A stretch of 64,000 nt of DNA from Nitrospirillum viridazoti CBAmc. Its GTDB lineage: Bacteria; Pseudomonadota; Alphaproteobacteria; Azospirillales; Azospirillaceae. Below are positions 7,319 to 17,701 of the stretch, piece by piece; within the stretch, counting starts at the first letter, position 1; every line of letters starts with the position of its first letter. The translations under genes were made by a program, and so were the position numbers. A model generated the notes under the pieces. The model was not told the DNA's origin, did no database searches, and saw only the letters and a list, made by a program, of their open reading frames with translations. The stretch covers positions 62,001-126,000 of the forward strand of contig NZ_CP022110.1 in NCBI RefSeq assembly GCF_000730165.1, in the 5' to 3' direction.

Positions 7319-8443
7319 TCAGGGGTCGCGCGCCGGGCCCGCCGCCACCTGCTGCACCATGGCGCGGCCGGCACCCAGGGGGACAGGACCCAGCGGAGAA
7401 ACCGTGGCGCCCAGCATGCTGCCCAGGACCGGGGCGGCGGCCGGCTGGCGGTTCAGGCCGTGGTGGATGGCGATGTCCAGCACCCAGCTGAGATAGGTGT
7501 CGATCATGCCGCCGACATGGAAGGCCGGGCAGCCGGTGAACAGTCGGTCGTGGCCGGTGGTCATGGGAGTGATGCCGTCCAGCCGCAGGTCCAGGCGCCG
7601 GTCCGCCCCCTCGCCCACCAGGCGGAAGGGCGAACCCTCATGCGTGGTGGGGTTCACGGCGGAGTCGCCATGGGGATGCAGGTGGGCCGCCTCCAGGAAG
7701 GTGACGATCATGCCCAGGCTGCCCGAGGCCAGGGTGGCGATTTCCTTGCGCGAGCGCCACAGCATGGCGCGCCATTCCGCCGGCGGCAGGTCCACACCCA
7801 GGTAATAGGCGGCCTCCACCAGGCTCCAGCACACATGCAGGGCGGTGTTGCTGCCGGTCTTGGCGATGCTCAGCACCGAATGGTCGGCCCGCTTGTACAG
7901 TGCCGATCCGGCGAAGAAGCGGCGGGCGGCGCGGGCCATGCGGCCGAAGGGACAGGCGATGGGGGCCTCGGGCGCGCCACGCGCGTCCAGATCGGCGATC
8001 CAATCGTCCAGTTCCTTGTTCAGGCCTAGGCAACCCGCGGTGCGCAGCAGGCCGAAACGATGATGCGCGCTCATCCATGTCGGCAGCGCGGCGAAGGGGC
8101 CGGCACCGGTGTCCTTCATCCGCTCCATGGCGCGGGCCAGGGGACGGCGGAAGTCACGGAACAGGAAGACCAAGTGCATGTTGCCCTTCAGCCGGTCGAC
8201 ATTGTCGCTGCTGAGCGGCAGGTTGGCATGGGCGCGGGCCAGGTAGGCATCCAACGCGTCCGGGTCGCCGGCCATGTCCATCATCTCCAGCACCGGCGTC
8301 ACCGCCAGCCGCTGAATGCCGGCGGCGGCGTGCGCCTCCTGATACGCCCGGGCGAAGGAGCCGGTGTGCGCCTCCGTCTCCAGCCCAAGGCCGCTGGACA
8401 CGGGGTCGGTCGAGTTCAGGCCGGAAACAACGCCACCATCCAT
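7319..8443 (-). CDS. Unrecognised 374-residue predicted cytosolic protein
   Basis: I do not recognise the family. The frame has consistent coding character over 374 codons and no signal peptide or convincing membrane helix. It appears mostly alpha-helical. Notable elements are a DFRRPLARAMERMKD helix near residue 100, a TWMSAHHRFGLLR segment with two His, an IACPFGRMARAARRFF stretch, a His-rich AAHLHPHGDS segment near residue 265, and GCPAFHVGGMIDTYLSW followed by an IAIHHG segment near the C-terminus. The clustered His and Cys hint at a metal or haem site but prove nothing. ATG 8443 is chosen; a GTG at 8497 would extend it by 18 residues. It is alone on its strand between the pseudouridine synthase and acylase genes. 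Confidence 0.7.
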   Translation of the reverse strand: MDGGVVSGLNSTDPVSSGLGLETEAHTGSFARAYQEAHAAAGIQRLAVTPVLEMMDMAGDPDALDAYLARAHANLPLSSDNVDRLKGNMHLVFLFRDFRRPLARAMERMKDTGAGPFAALPTWMSAHHRFGLLRTAGCLGLNKELDDWIADLDARGAPEAPIACPFGRMARAARRFFAGSALYKRADHSVLSIAKTGSNTALHVCWSLVEAAYYLGVDLPPAEWRAMLWRSRKEIATLASGSLGMIVTFLEAAHLHPHGDSAVNPTTHEGSPFRLVGEGADRRLDLRLDGITPMTTGHDRLFTGCPAFHVGGMIDTYLSWVLDIAIHHGLNRQPAAAPVLGSMLGATVSPLGPVPLGAGRAMVQQVAAGPARDP

Positions 8444-8520
8444 GATGCAGGCACCCCGCAAATGAAGCCGGGGTGTCCTAAGCACGGGATGGGCCACGCA
8501 TCGATCGCAGCAAAATCAAT

Positions 8521-8530
8521 GCATTAATGC
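8521..8530. promoter_or_regulatory. GCATTAATGC palindrome upstream of the unrecognised gene
   Basis: A perfect 10-bp palindrome sits about 78 bp upstream of the ATG at 8443, in an AT-richer patch. The 207-bp gap 8444-8650 otherwise shows no gene. It could be an operator or part of the promoter for the minus-strand gene. The evidence is only the symmetry and the position. Confidence 0.25.
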
Positions 8531-8650
8531 GTCATGGGCAAATTTGATGAGAGCTGATTCTGGTAAATCCTGCCGGCTTCCTTGCGAAAAGCAGGCAGGA
8601 ATTGCCAAATTCATGATCGCACTGACAGCAGCGCCGTCACGCATATTGCA

Positions 8651-11104
8651 TCAGGGCGCCGATGCCCCCTTGGCAGGCTCGAGCGTCATGCGCCAGCGGG
8701 TCGCACCCGGCAGAAGCGGTGTCGCGCGGCCCTGCACCCAGTCCTCATGCCCCTTGTTGTAATAGGGGGAACGGGGGTGGCCGCTCTGGCCCGTGGGCAT
8801 GTGGAACAGGCCGGTGTCCTCATGCCCCGGCGACACCACCAGGCGTTCAGAGGCGCCGAAGCTGGGGGCGGTCACGCGCGGCTGGTACAGGTCGCCGGCC
8901 ACCGGCTCCCCCGGCGGGTCGAGATAGGGGCTGAGCAGCGGCTGGATGTTCGAGATGGGATGGTGGATGGCAAGGCGGTTGCGGTCGCCCCAGGTGAAAT
9001 GGGCGATGTCGCCGCCGTTCTGCGTGATGCGCTCGCGCACGTCTTTCAACGCGGCATCGATCAGGGCGTCCCAGCTCTTGTAGCCCGGGGGCACCAGGCC
9101 GGCGGGCCGGGCGGTCAGCAGGCGGCGCGCCGGCCCTTCGGCCTGGTGGCTGATCAGATCGTTGGCGTGATCGCCGGCGGGCCCCGCCAGCGGGGCGGTG
9201 TAGGCCTGGTACAGCCGGTCGACCAGAGCGCTACGGAAGGTGCGCACCAGGCGGTAGCCGACGGACGGGATGGCGGCGCGGCCGCCCCAGCTTTCCACCG
9301 GCGCCACCAGGTTGGCCAGCGCCTGGTCGCTCGCCCGTTCGCCCAGGGCCTGCAACATCAGGCGCTGCCAGAAATCCAGCATGGGTGCGCGGTCATCCAG
9401 CTGGATGGCCAGCAGGTCCTTTTCTGTGAAGGCGTCCTTGGCCAGCAGATCGTCGCGGATCTGGCCGGCGCGGCCGCCCAGGGCGTAGTCGCCGAAGCCC
9501 AGCTTGGCCAGCGCGTCGCCGCCCACCACCCGGGTGTTGGCCGTCCACAGGCGGCCATTCTGGGGATTGGCGATGACCGGCACCTCCGCCGGGGACAGAT
9601 AGCCGTTCCAGCCGGCCTTGCCGTCGGCCCAGCTGGTCGGCAGGGTGCCGTCGTGGCCGAAGCGGCGGGGCACCAGGCCCACCACGGTCCAGGCCAGGTT
9701 GCCCTTGGTGTCGACCACCATCATGTTCTCGTTGGGAATGGGCAGGCGGTGGGCGATGGCCACCGCCTCCTCCACCGAGCCCGCCTGCTCCAGGGCGGCG
9801 CCCGCGGTCATCACCTCCGCCCCAACGTCATGCGCCACCCAGCGATAGGCCAGCTTGCGCCCCTGCGCGTCGGTGCCGATCACCGGGCCCCAGTCGCTGT
9901 CCTCGATGGTGATGCTGGGGCAGGTCGGTGCGGGGCACAGCACCTGCCGGTGCTTTTCCAGGGTCTTGGGGCCGTCCGGCGTCTTATAGCGATCGGGATC
10001 GCCGTCCACCGGTTCCAGGATGACCACGTCGCCGGTGTCGACATAGGCGTCGGTGTAGCCCCAGGCCACGTGCCTGTTGCTGCCCACCACCAGCAGCGGG
10101 TTGCCCGGCAGGGTGACGCCGACCAGATCCAGAGTGGGCGTGTCCGACCCGGCGGGCTTCACCACCATCCGGGCGCGGTACCAGGTGTTGGGCGTCCGCA
10201 GGCCCAGATGCATGTCGTTGGCCACCATGGCGGCGCCGGTGCCGGTCAGGGCGCCGCTGACCGCCCAGTTGTTGCTGCCGCGGATAGCCTCGCTGTCAGG
10301 GGCCTCGTTGTCGGGGGCCCCGTCCTGCCGCGGCACTGCCTGGCCCATCTTGATGGCGGGGGTGTAGCTGGCCGGCATGGGCGGCTCGGGCAGGGTGCTG
10401 CCGTCCAGCGGTGCGTCCAGTTCCGTTCCCTTGGGATACAGGAAGTTGGCCATGAGGGGGCCCAGCTGGTCCATGGCCAGCTCCAGGCGGCGCTCATCCC
10501 ATCCATCGGAGGACTGCAGGTCGAAATACATGGCGTCCACCACCAGCAGCGTGTCCTCCAGGCTCCAAGGCTGGGGGTGCTGGCGCAGCAGCGCGTACTC
10601 GAAGGGGGCGGCCTTCAGGCCATCCAGCCCGGCGTTCACGCCGGCGGTGTAGGCCGCCAGCATGGCGCGCTGCTCGGGACTGGAGCGTTCCACGGCGGCA
10701 TGGGCGCGGTCGCGGAACCGGTGCACGCGGCGCGGCGTGTCGAACTTGGCGGCCAGCGGGCCGAAGAGGCTCGACAATTCGCCAGCGGCGCTGCGGCGCA
10801 TTAAATCCATCTGGAAATAGCGCTCCTGGGCGTGCAGGAAGCCCAGGCCGTACATCAGGCTGACGCGGTCGGGGCCCGTCAGGGTGGGCACGCCCTTCTC
10901 ATCCCGCTCCACCGTCACCGGGCCGCTCAGGCCGGGGATGGTGGCGGTGCCCTCCAGCTGCGGCAGGCTGGCGTTCAGGCTCCATGCCACCCAGCCGCCC
11001 AGCCCCGCGACCCCGACCACCACCACGCCAGCGATGCCGCCCAGCCATGCCAGAACCCGGCGCCCGGTGCGGCGGTCGGTCTTCGCTTCCATTCCTGTCC
11101 CCAT
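8651..11104 (-). CDS. Penicillin acylase family N-terminal-nucleophile hydrolase
   Basis: An 817-residue precursor of the Ntn-hydrolase type. A basic N-terminus and one hydrophobic helix (residues about 17-43) act as signal or membrane anchor, so the enzyme works in the periplasm. The alpha part holds VERDEKGVPTL and GFLHAQERYFQMDLMRR. The autoproteolytic site is Gly-Ser in RGSNNWAVSG; the Ser (residue 277) would become the N-terminus of the beta chain and the nucleophile, followed by NDMHLGLRTPNTWY. The C-terminal ARRLLTARPAG and FTWGDRNRL segments also fit. Members cleave beta-lactam side chains, acyl-homoserine lactones or other amides; the substrate here is unknown. ATG 11104 or 11092 may be used. 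It follows the UbiH-type gene by 110 bp on the same strand. Confidence 0.92.
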   Translation of the reverse strand: MGTGMEAKTDRRTGRRVLAWLGGIAGVVVVGVAGLGGWVAWSLNASLPQLEGTATIPGLSGPVTVERDEKGVPTLTGPDRVSLMYGLGFLHAQERYFQMDLMRRSAAGELSSLFGPLAAKFDTPRRVHRFRDRAHAAVERSSPEQRAMLAAYTAGVNAGLDGLKAAPFEYALLRQHPQPWSLEDTLLVVDAMYFDLQSSDGWDERRLELAMDQLGPLMANFLYPKGTELDAPLDGSTLPEPPMPASYTPAIKMGQAVPRQDGAPDNEAPDSEAIRGSNNWAVSGALTGTGAAMVANDMHLGLRTPNTWYRARMVVKPAGSDTPTLDLVGVTLPGNPLLVVGSNRHVAWGYTDAYVDTGDVVILEPVDGDPDRYKTPDGPKTLEKHRQVLCPAPTCPSITIEDSDWGPVIGTDAQGRKLAYRWVAHDVGAEVMTAGAALEQAGSVEEAVAIAHRLPIPNENMMVVDTKGNLAWTVVGLVPRRFGHDGTLPTSWADGKAGWNGYLSPAEVPVIANPQNGRLWTANTRVVGGDALAKLGFGDYALGGRAGQIRDDLLAKDAFTEKDLLAIQLDDRAPMLDFWQRLMLQALGERASDQALANLVAPVESWGGRAAIPSVGYRLVRTFRSALVDRLYQAYTAPLAGPAGDHANDLISHQAEGPARRLLTARPAGLVPPGYKSWDALIDAALKDVRERITQNGGDIAHFTWGDRNRLAIHHPISNIQPLLSPYLDPPGEPVAGDLYQPRVTAPSFGASERLVVSPGHEDTGLFHMPTGQSGHPRSPYYNKGHEDWVQGRATPLLPGATRWRMTLEPAKGASAP

Positions 11105-11214
11105 GCCTCAGGCCCTGTTCTCGATGCAGGGCCGCTGAGGCCCGCCGCACTGGCGGCGGGGCATTCTCGTCCAATGTGTCCGCCGATGGCAACAAGTCCA
11201 ACGGCGTCGCGGGT

Positions 11215-12480
11215 TTACAGCGGCTCCCCCCGCACCAGGCGCGGCAGCTCGCCGACGATGCCCATGGCGTGGCGCATGAACAGCTTCTTCAGCGGCATCA
11301 GGGGGGCGGAGTTGACGGCCGCCAGGCCCAGGCCGCGCGCCACCTTCAAGGGGGCGATGTCGTTGGAGAACAGGCGGGTCAGGCCGTCGGTCACGCCCAG
11401 CAGGCTGACATTGTCGAAGCGGCGCCAGCGCTGGTAGCGCTCCAGCGTGGCCGCACCGCCGACGTCCAGGCCCAGGCGCCAGGCATCGACGATCACTTCC
11501 GCCAGGGCTGCCAGGTCGCGCAGGCCCATATTCAGGCCCTGCCCGGCGATGGGGTGCATGGCATGGATGGTCTCGCTGATCAGCGCCAGGCGGCGATCGA
11601 TATAGCGCTGGGCGTGCTGCCACGACAGGGGGAAGCTGTATCGCCCGCCGATGGGCCGCACCGCCCCCAGCCAGTCGCCGATGCGGGCCTGCAGCTCGGC
11701 GGTGAAGGCCGCCTCGTCCAGGCCCATGTAGTGGGGCACGGCCGCGCTCTTGTCCGACCACACGATGGAGGTGCGGTTGCCGGTCAGGGGCAGCATGGCG
11801 AACGGCCCGCTGGGCAGGAACATCTCCACCGCCACGCCGTGGTGCGGGAACTCATGCTCCACCGTCACGGCGATGGCCGTCTGGTCATAGCTGCCGCCGA
11901 CCAGGGCGATGCCGGCGTCCTTGCGGCACAGACTGCCCCGCCCGTCGGCGCCGACCACCAGGCGAGCGCGCACGCGGCGGCCGTCCGCCAGGGTGATGGT
12001 GGCCATGGCGGCGCCCCCCTTGGCGTCACCACGGTCCAGGGCCGTCACCTCCACCGGCGCCAGGTGGGTGACGGACGGCAGCTCCGCCAGGCGAGCGAAC
12101 TGCGCCCGGCGCAGCACGATGTTCTCGACGATGTAGCCGAAGGGCTGATCGCCCACCTCGCGGTGGTCGTAATGCAGGAAGGTCGGCCGGTTCTGGTCGG
12201 TGACGCGGATGTCCAGGATGGGCCCAGCGTCACCGTTCAGGTGGGCCCACACCCCCGCCCCCTCCAGGATCTTCTTGCTGCCGTGGGAAATGGCGGTGGT
12301 GCGGCCGTCGAAGGTGGCACCCAGCTGGTGGGCCGGGCTGTCGCGGTCAATGCACAGGGTGCGTACGCCGGCCGTGCCCAGCGCCGCCGCCAGCGACAGG
12401 CCGGCCAGGCCGCCGCCCACGATGGCGACGTCAGCGATCAGATCGGTATCGGCGGTGGGCGCGGGCGCTTCGGTGGACAT
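11215..12480 (-). CDS. UbiH/UbiF/COQ6-family FAD-dependent hydroxylase (ubiquinone biosynthesis)
   Basis: A 421-residue flavoprotein monooxygenase. It has the N-terminal Rossmann motif VAIVGGGLAGLSLA, the middle VVGADGRGS (NAD(P)H/FAD DG motif) and the C-terminal family signature ALISETIHAMHPIAGQGLNMGLRD. This set is diagnostic of the ubiquinone ring hydroxylases UbiH, UbiF, UbiI and the alphaproteobacterial UbiL. Which ring position it modifies cannot be read from sequence. The ATG at 12480 is chosen because the upstream in-frame stretch is Pro-rich and unlike the family. It probably acts at the inner-membrane face. It lies upstream of the penicillin acylase gene on the same strand, with no evident functional link. 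Confidence 0.9.
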   Translation of the reverse strand: MSTEAPAPTADTDLIADVAIVGGGLAGLSLAAALGTAGVRTLCIDRDSPAHQLGATFDGRTTAISHGSKKILEGAGVWAHLNGDAGPILDIRVTDQNRPTFLHYDHREVGDQPFGYIVENIVLRRAQFARLAELPSVTHLAPVEVTALDRGDAKGGAAMATITLADGRRVRARLVVGADGRGSLCRKDAGIALVGGSYDQTAIAVTVEHEFPHHGVAVEMFLPSGPFAMLPLTGNRTSIVWSDKSAAVPHYMGLDEAAFTAELQARIGDWLGAVRPIGGRYSFPLSWQHAQRYIDRRLALISETIHAMHPIAGQGLNMGLRDLAALAEVIVDAWRLGLDVGGAATLERYQRWRRFDNVSLLGVTDGLTRLFSNDIAPLKVARGLGLAAVNSAPLMPLKKLFMRHAMGIVGELPRLVRGEPL

Positions 12481-13211
<731 letters not shown>

Positions 13212-13406
13212 ATATGCCGTGACGCCCCTGGGACGCCCTGGTCCGCTTTTCATCGAGTTTCTAAGCATTTAGGGGCAAATCCACGGATTCTAAGGCGCTT
13301 TCCGGGCCGGGGTCGGGGACGCCGAAACGCTGTGGGCCTTGTGGGGGCGGGGCCCGGCGGCTAATATCGGGCCATCTTCCCGATATGTCCGGACACGATT
13401 TTTCCC

Positions 13407-14705
13407 ATGGAACTGGCGGCCGACCCCCGGCTTTCCGTCACGACGCACCCGGTTGTTGGGGGCCCGACCGTGGGGCCGTCCCTGAACGCCCGCCTGGGCG
13501 GGCTGTCGGACTATCCCTTCACCCGGCTGGCCGCGCTGCTGGTTGACGTGACGCCGCGCAGCAACACCACCCCGCTGATGCTGTCCATCGGCGAGCCGCA
13601 GCACGAACCGCCGGCCCTGCTGGCGCAGGCGCTGGCCGCGGCCCCCCTGGCCGACTGGGGCAAATATCCGCCCACCATCGGCACGGCCCCCTTCCGCGCC
13701 GCCGTGCACGGCTGGCTCTGCCGCCGCTATGGCCTGCCGGCCAGCTTCGTGGACGTGGATAAGGGCATTTTGCCCGCCACGGGCACGCGTGAGGCGTTGT
13801 TCCAGGTGGCCTTGCTGGCCACGCCGCAGCGGAAAGACGGTCGCCAGCCCGCGGTGCTGATCCCCAACCCCTTCTACGCCGTGTACGAGGGGGCCGCCGC
13901 GCTGGCGGGGGCGGAGCCGGTATTCATGCCCGCCACCCGTGAAACCGGCTTCCTGCCCGACCTGGACGCGCTGTCGCCCGACCTGCTGGCCCGCACGGCG
14001 CTGATGTATCTGTGCACGCCCAGCAACCCGCAAGGGGCGGTGGCGGATTTGGCGTACCTGAAGAAGGCCATCACCCTGGCCCGCGCCTACGGCTTCGTCC
14101 TGGCGCTGGACGAATGCTATGCTGAGATCTGGGACAAGGCCCCGCCCCCCGGCGGGTTCGAGGCGGCATTGGCCCTGGAAAACGATGGGGCCGGCCAGGG
14201 GCAAGCGGGCCAGGGAACTGCCAACCTGCTGGTGTTCAACTCCCTGTCCAAGCGGTCCAGCGCCGCCGGCCTGCGGTCCGGCTTCATCGCCGGCGATCCC
14301 GCCCTGATCCAGGCCTTCACCCGCCTGCGCAGCTATGCCCTGGCCGGCAACGCCCTGCCGGCGCTGGCCGCCGCCGCCGCGCTGTGGGGCGATGACGCAC
14401 ACGTGGAGGAGAACCGGCGCCTCTACCGCCAGAAGATCGACGCGGCGGAGGCGGCGCTGAAGGGCCGTTATGGCTTCTATCGCCCGGCTGGCGGCTTCTT
14501 CCTTTGGCTGGAGGTGGGCGACGGCGAAGCCGCGACCCGAAAGCTGTGGGGGGAGGCTGGCGTGCGGGTGCTGCCCGGTGCCTACTTCACCCGCTCCGAA
14601 CCGGACGGCAGCAACGCTGGCCGGCCCTTCATCCGCGTGGCCCTGGTGCACGACACTGAAACGGTGGCCCGCGCCTGTGAGACGATAGCCCGGGTGCTGG
14701 GATGA
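13407..14705 (+). CDS. dapC: PLP-dependent class I/II aminotransferase, probable succinyldiaminopimelate transaminase
   Basis: A 432-residue fold-type I aminotransferase. Visible elements are LSIGEPQHEPP near the N-terminus, the cofactor region LIPNPFYAVYEGA, LCTPSNPQGAVA, LALDECYAEIW (Asp and Tyr contacts to PLP), and the Schiff-base Lys in VFNSLSKRSSAAGLRSGF. The IGEPQH and SNPxG pattern matches proteins annotated as DapC, which makes N-succinyl-LL-diaminopimelate for lysine and peptidoglycan. Other substrates cannot be excluded. It starts 195 bp after the P-II gene and precedes ftsK by 150 bp; aminotransferase–ftsK–lolA is a recurring order in alphaproteobacteria. Confidence 0.82.
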   Translation: MELAADPRLSVTTHPVVGGPTVGPSLNARLGGLSDYPFTRLAALLVDVTPRSNTTPLMLSIGEPQHEPPALLAQALAAAPLADWGKYPPTIGTAPFRAAVHGWLCRRYGLPASFVDVDKGILPATGTREALFQVALLATPQRKDGRQPAVLIPNPFYAVYEGAAALAGAEPVFMPATRETGFLPDLDALSPDLLARTALMYLCTPSNPQGAVADLAYLKKAITLARAYGFVLALDECYAEIWDKAPPPGGFEAALALENDGAGQGQAGQGTANLLVFNSLSKRSSAAGLRSGFIAGDPALIQAFTRLRSYALAGNALPALAAAAALWGDDAHVEENRRLYRQKIDAAEAALKGRYGFYRPAGGFFLWLEVGDGEAATRKLWGEAGVRVLPGAYFTRSEPDGSNAGRPFIRVALVHDTETVARACETIARVLG

Positions 14706-14855
14706 CCAGCACCGGGCGCACCCGGTTTTCGGCCTGACATAAAGTTGCCTGATACCGTGTTTACTCCCTGGAACCGCCCTGCGCCCGAAGGGGCAACGGC
14801 ACCGATTCCGACATTTGACCCACGCCCGTAAGTTTTCAGGAACGAGCGACGGCCC

Positions 14856-17582
14856 ATGACGACCCGCCTTGCCACCACCCCCGGTTCCCGGGGCAACCGC
14901 GATCCCCTGTCCTCCGGCCCCGCGCCCACCGGCCCGGGCAAGCGCCGGCGGGGCAGCCTTTTGCCCGAGGGCGCCTCGCAGTTCCTGATGCGCCGCGCCA
15001 CCGAGGTGGGCGGCCTGTGCGTGGTGCTGCTGGCCCTGGCGCTGGCCGCCATCCTGTTCAGCTACGACCCCAACGACCCCTCCTGGAACACGGCCGGCCC
15101 CCACACCGCCGTGCACAACGTGGCGGGGGCGTTCGGCTCCTATACCGCCGACGTGCTGGTGCAGTCCTTTGGCCTGGCTGCTTATCTGCTGGCGGTCATC
15201 ATCGCCGGTTGGGGCGTGCGCATCCTGCGCCATGATCCGCCCAGCTTTTGGGCCGGACGCATCGCCGCCGGCCTGTTCGCCATCACCCTGGCGGGCGTCT
15301 CGCTGGGCGGTATCTCGGCGCCCTTCGGCGGTGGCGCCGGCGGCAACGCCGGCCGCGTCATCGTCACGCTGGTCGGCCGTTTCATCGCCAGCCACCTGGG
15401 GTGGAGCAGCCCGGTGGTGCTGGGCCTGGTCATGGCGGTCGCCACCGTGGCGCTGATCGTCATGGCCCTGGGCGTGCCCTTCTACCAGGCCTTCGCCGCC
15501 GTGGGCGCCACCTACGGCTTCCTGCGCCGGGCCGGCCAGTGGCGGCCCGCCCTGAAGCCCAAGCCCGCCTCCGTCCGCCGTGGGCCCGAACCGGCCTATG
15601 AGCCGGAAGACGAGGCGTATGAGGAGTATGCCGAGGAAACGGCCGCCCCCGCCGGCGGCCTGGCCGGGCGCCTGCGCGCCGCCGCCGGTTCCGCGCTGGA
15701 GGGCGGCATCGGCAGCCTCAGCGGCATCGCCGGGGGTCTCAAGGGTGGCCTGGCCGACACGCTTAGGGGCCTGTCGGCGCCCAAGCGGGCTGCGTCGGCG
15801 CCCCGCCGGGAACCCGGCTTCGGCGACGGCACGCGCCGCGAACCCAGCCTGTCCATCCCGCCGCTGGATCGTCCCGCCGACCGCGAACCGCCGCGCGATG
15901 GCGAATTGGCCGTGGAGGGCGAGGCCGCCCCCCGCCGGCCCTTGGCCACCGTGGTGCCGCCCAAGGCCAAGCCGGTGGAGATCGCGCGCAAGGCGCCGTC
16001 GCCGGTGCAGTCCAGCCTGGACCTGGAACCCGACGGGCCCAGCGAATACGAATTGCCGCCGGTGGACCTGCTGCAGTTGCCCGACCTGTCGGTGCGCAGC
16101 CCGGGCGTGAACGAGGAAGGCCTGCGCCAGAACGCCCAGCTGCTGGAGGGCGTGCTGGACGATTTCGGCGTGAAGGGTGAGATCGGCAAGGTCCACCCCG
16201 GCCCCGTCGTCACCCTCTATGAACTGGAACCGGCGCCGGGCACCAAATCGTCCCGCGTCATCGGCCTGGCCGACGACATCGCCCGGTCCATGAGCGCCGT
16301 GTCCGTCCGCGTGGCGGTCGTGCCGGGCCGCAACGTCATCGGCGTGGAACTGCCCAACGCCAAGCGGGAAACCGTCTACCTGCGCGAACTGCTGGAGGCC
16401 GATACCTACGACCGCAGCCAGCACAAGCTGGCCCTGGTGCTGGGCAAGGATATCGGCGGCCAGCCGGTCATCGCCGACCTGGCCCGCATGCCCCACCTGC
16501 TGGTGGCCGGCACCACCGGCTCGGGCAAGTCGGTGGCCATCAACACCATGATCCTGTCGCTGCTCTACCGGCTGCCGCCGGAGAAATGCCGCTTCATCAT
16601 GGTGGATCCCAAGATGCTGGAACTGTCCATCTACGAGGGCATTCCCCACCTGCTGGCACCGGTGGTGACCGACCCGAAGAAGGCGGTGGTGGCCCTGAAG
16701 TGGACGGTGCGGGAGATGGAGGACCGCTACCGCGCCATGTCCAAGCTGGGCGTGCGCAACATCGACGGCTACAACATGCGCCTGCGCGAGGCGCGCCAGA
16801 ATGGCGAGACGCTGACCCGCCGCATCCAGACGGGCTTTGACCCCGACACCGGCAAGCCGGTGTTCGAGGACCAGCCCGTCGACCTGACGGAACTGCCCTA
16901 TATCGTCGTCATCGTGGACGAGATGGCGGACCTGATGCTGGTGGCCGGCAAGGACATCGAGGCCGCCATCCAGCGGCTGGCCCAGATGGCCCGTGCCGCC
17001 GGCATCCACATCATCATGGCGACGCAGCGCCCCTCGGTAGACGTGATCACCGGCACCATCAAGGCCAACTTCCCCACCCGCATCAGCTTCCAGGTGACCT
17101 CCAAGATCGACAGCCGCACCATCCTGGGCGAACAGGGTGCCGAACAGCTGCTGGGCCAGGGCGACATGCTCTACATGGCCGGCGGCGGCCGCATCACCCG
17201 CGTCCATGGCCCCTTCGTCCGCGACCAGGAGGTGGAGGACGTGGTGAAGTTCCTGAAGGCCCAGGGCGAGCCCAACTATGTCGACGCGGTGACGGAGGAA
17301 GACGACGCCAGCCCCTTCGATGAGGATGGCGGTTCGGGTGGCGGTGCCGGGGGCGGCAACGCCAGCTCCGGCGACGACCTTTACGACCAAGCGGTGGCCG
17401 TGGTCTGCCGCGAGGGCAAGGCCAGCACCAGCTTCATCCAGCGTCACCTGCGCATCGGCTACAACAGCGCCGCCCGCCTGATCGAGCGTATGGAGCAGGA
17501 AGGCGTGGTCAGTCGCGCCAACCACGTCGGCAAGCGCGAGGTGCTGGCGCGCAACATCGACGACCATGAGCGTGTGAACTAA
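14856..17582 (+). CDS. ftsK: DNA translocase FtsK
   Basis: A 908-residue septal DNA pump that clears chromosome arms and activates XerCD at dif. Residues about 48-215 contain four membrane helices. A Pro/Ala/Arg-rich linker of about 200 residues follows. The motor domain has Walker A GTTGSGKS near residues 551-558, Walker [10 protein letters not shown] and the downstream [13 protein letters not shown] segment. The C-terminal gamma winged-helix (about residues 838-900: [38 protein letters not shown]) recognises KOPS sequences. All essential elements are present. The linker is shorter than in E. coli, as usual in alphaproteobacteria. It precedes lolA by about 120 bp. Confidence 0.97.
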   Translation: MTTRLATTPGSRGNRDPLSSGPAPTGPGKRRRGSLLPEGASQFLMRRATEVGGLCVVLLALALAAILFSYDPNDPSWNTAGPHTAVHNVAGAFGSYTADVLVQSFGLAAYLLAVIIAGWGVRILRHDPPSFWAGRIAAGLFAITLAGVSLGGISAPFGGGAGGNAGRVIVTLVGRFIASHLGWSSPVVLGLVMAVATVALIVMALGVPFYQAFAAVGATYGFLRRAGQWRPALKPKPASVRRGPEPAYEPEDEAYEEYAEETAAPAGGLAGRLRAAAGSALEGGIGSLSGIAGGLKGGLADTLRGLSAPKRAASAPRREPGFGDGTRREPSLSIPPLDRPADREPPRDGELAVEGEAAPRRPLATVVPPKAKPVEIARKAPSPVQSSLDLEPDGPSEYELPPVDLLQLPDLSVRSPGVNEEGLRQNAQLLEGVLDDFGVKGEIGKVHPGPVVTLYELEPAPGTKSSRVIGLADDIARSMSAVSVRVAVVPGRNVIGVELPNAKRETVYLRELLEADTYDRSQHKLALVLGKDIGGQPVIADLARMPHLLVAGTTGSGKSVAINTMILSLLYRLPPEKCRFIMVDPKMLELSIYEGIPHLLAPVVTDPKKAVVALKWTVREMEDRYRAMSKLGVRNIDGYNMRLREARQNGETLTRRIQTGFDPDTGKPVFEDQPVDLTELPYIVVIVDEMADLMLVAGKDIEAAIQRLAQMARAAGIHIIMATQRPSVDVITGTIKANFPTRISFQVTSKIDSRTILGEQGAEQLLGQGDMLYMAGGGRITRVHGPFVRDQEVEDVVKFLKAQGEPNYVDAVTEEDDASPFDEDGGSGGGAGGGNASSGDDLYDQAVAVVCREGKASTSFIQRHLRIGYNSAARLIERMEQEGVVSRANHVGKREVLARNIDDHERVN

Positions 17583-17592
17583 GGTGGCGGCT

Positions 17593-17619
17593 GGGGGTGT
17601 ACGCGCGGCGTACGCCCCC
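17593..17619 (+). terminator. Strong hairpin after ftsK
   Basis: GGGGGTGTACGC (17593-17604) pairs with GCGTACGCCCCC (17608-17619) over a 3-nt loop, with one wobble pair. It begins 10 bp past the ftsK stop. The sequence after it is pyrimidine-rich (CCTCTTCC) rather than a T-run, so it may be a weak terminator or an mRNA-end stabiliser. Confidence 0.5.
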
Positions 17620-17701
17620 TCCCCTCTTCCGGTCGATTTTTCAACACATTGTTATCGCCACCAAAATTCCGCCTTAAAGCGCGGTCTATCCTGAAGGCAC
17701 C

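Noticed and set aside
13290-17567. A 1,425-codon open frame on the minus strand opposite the aminotransferase and ftsK genes
   Set aside because: It mirrors two well-identified genes, is rich in His, Gln, Gly and Ala as antisense frames of GC-rich genes are, and contains no recognisable domain.
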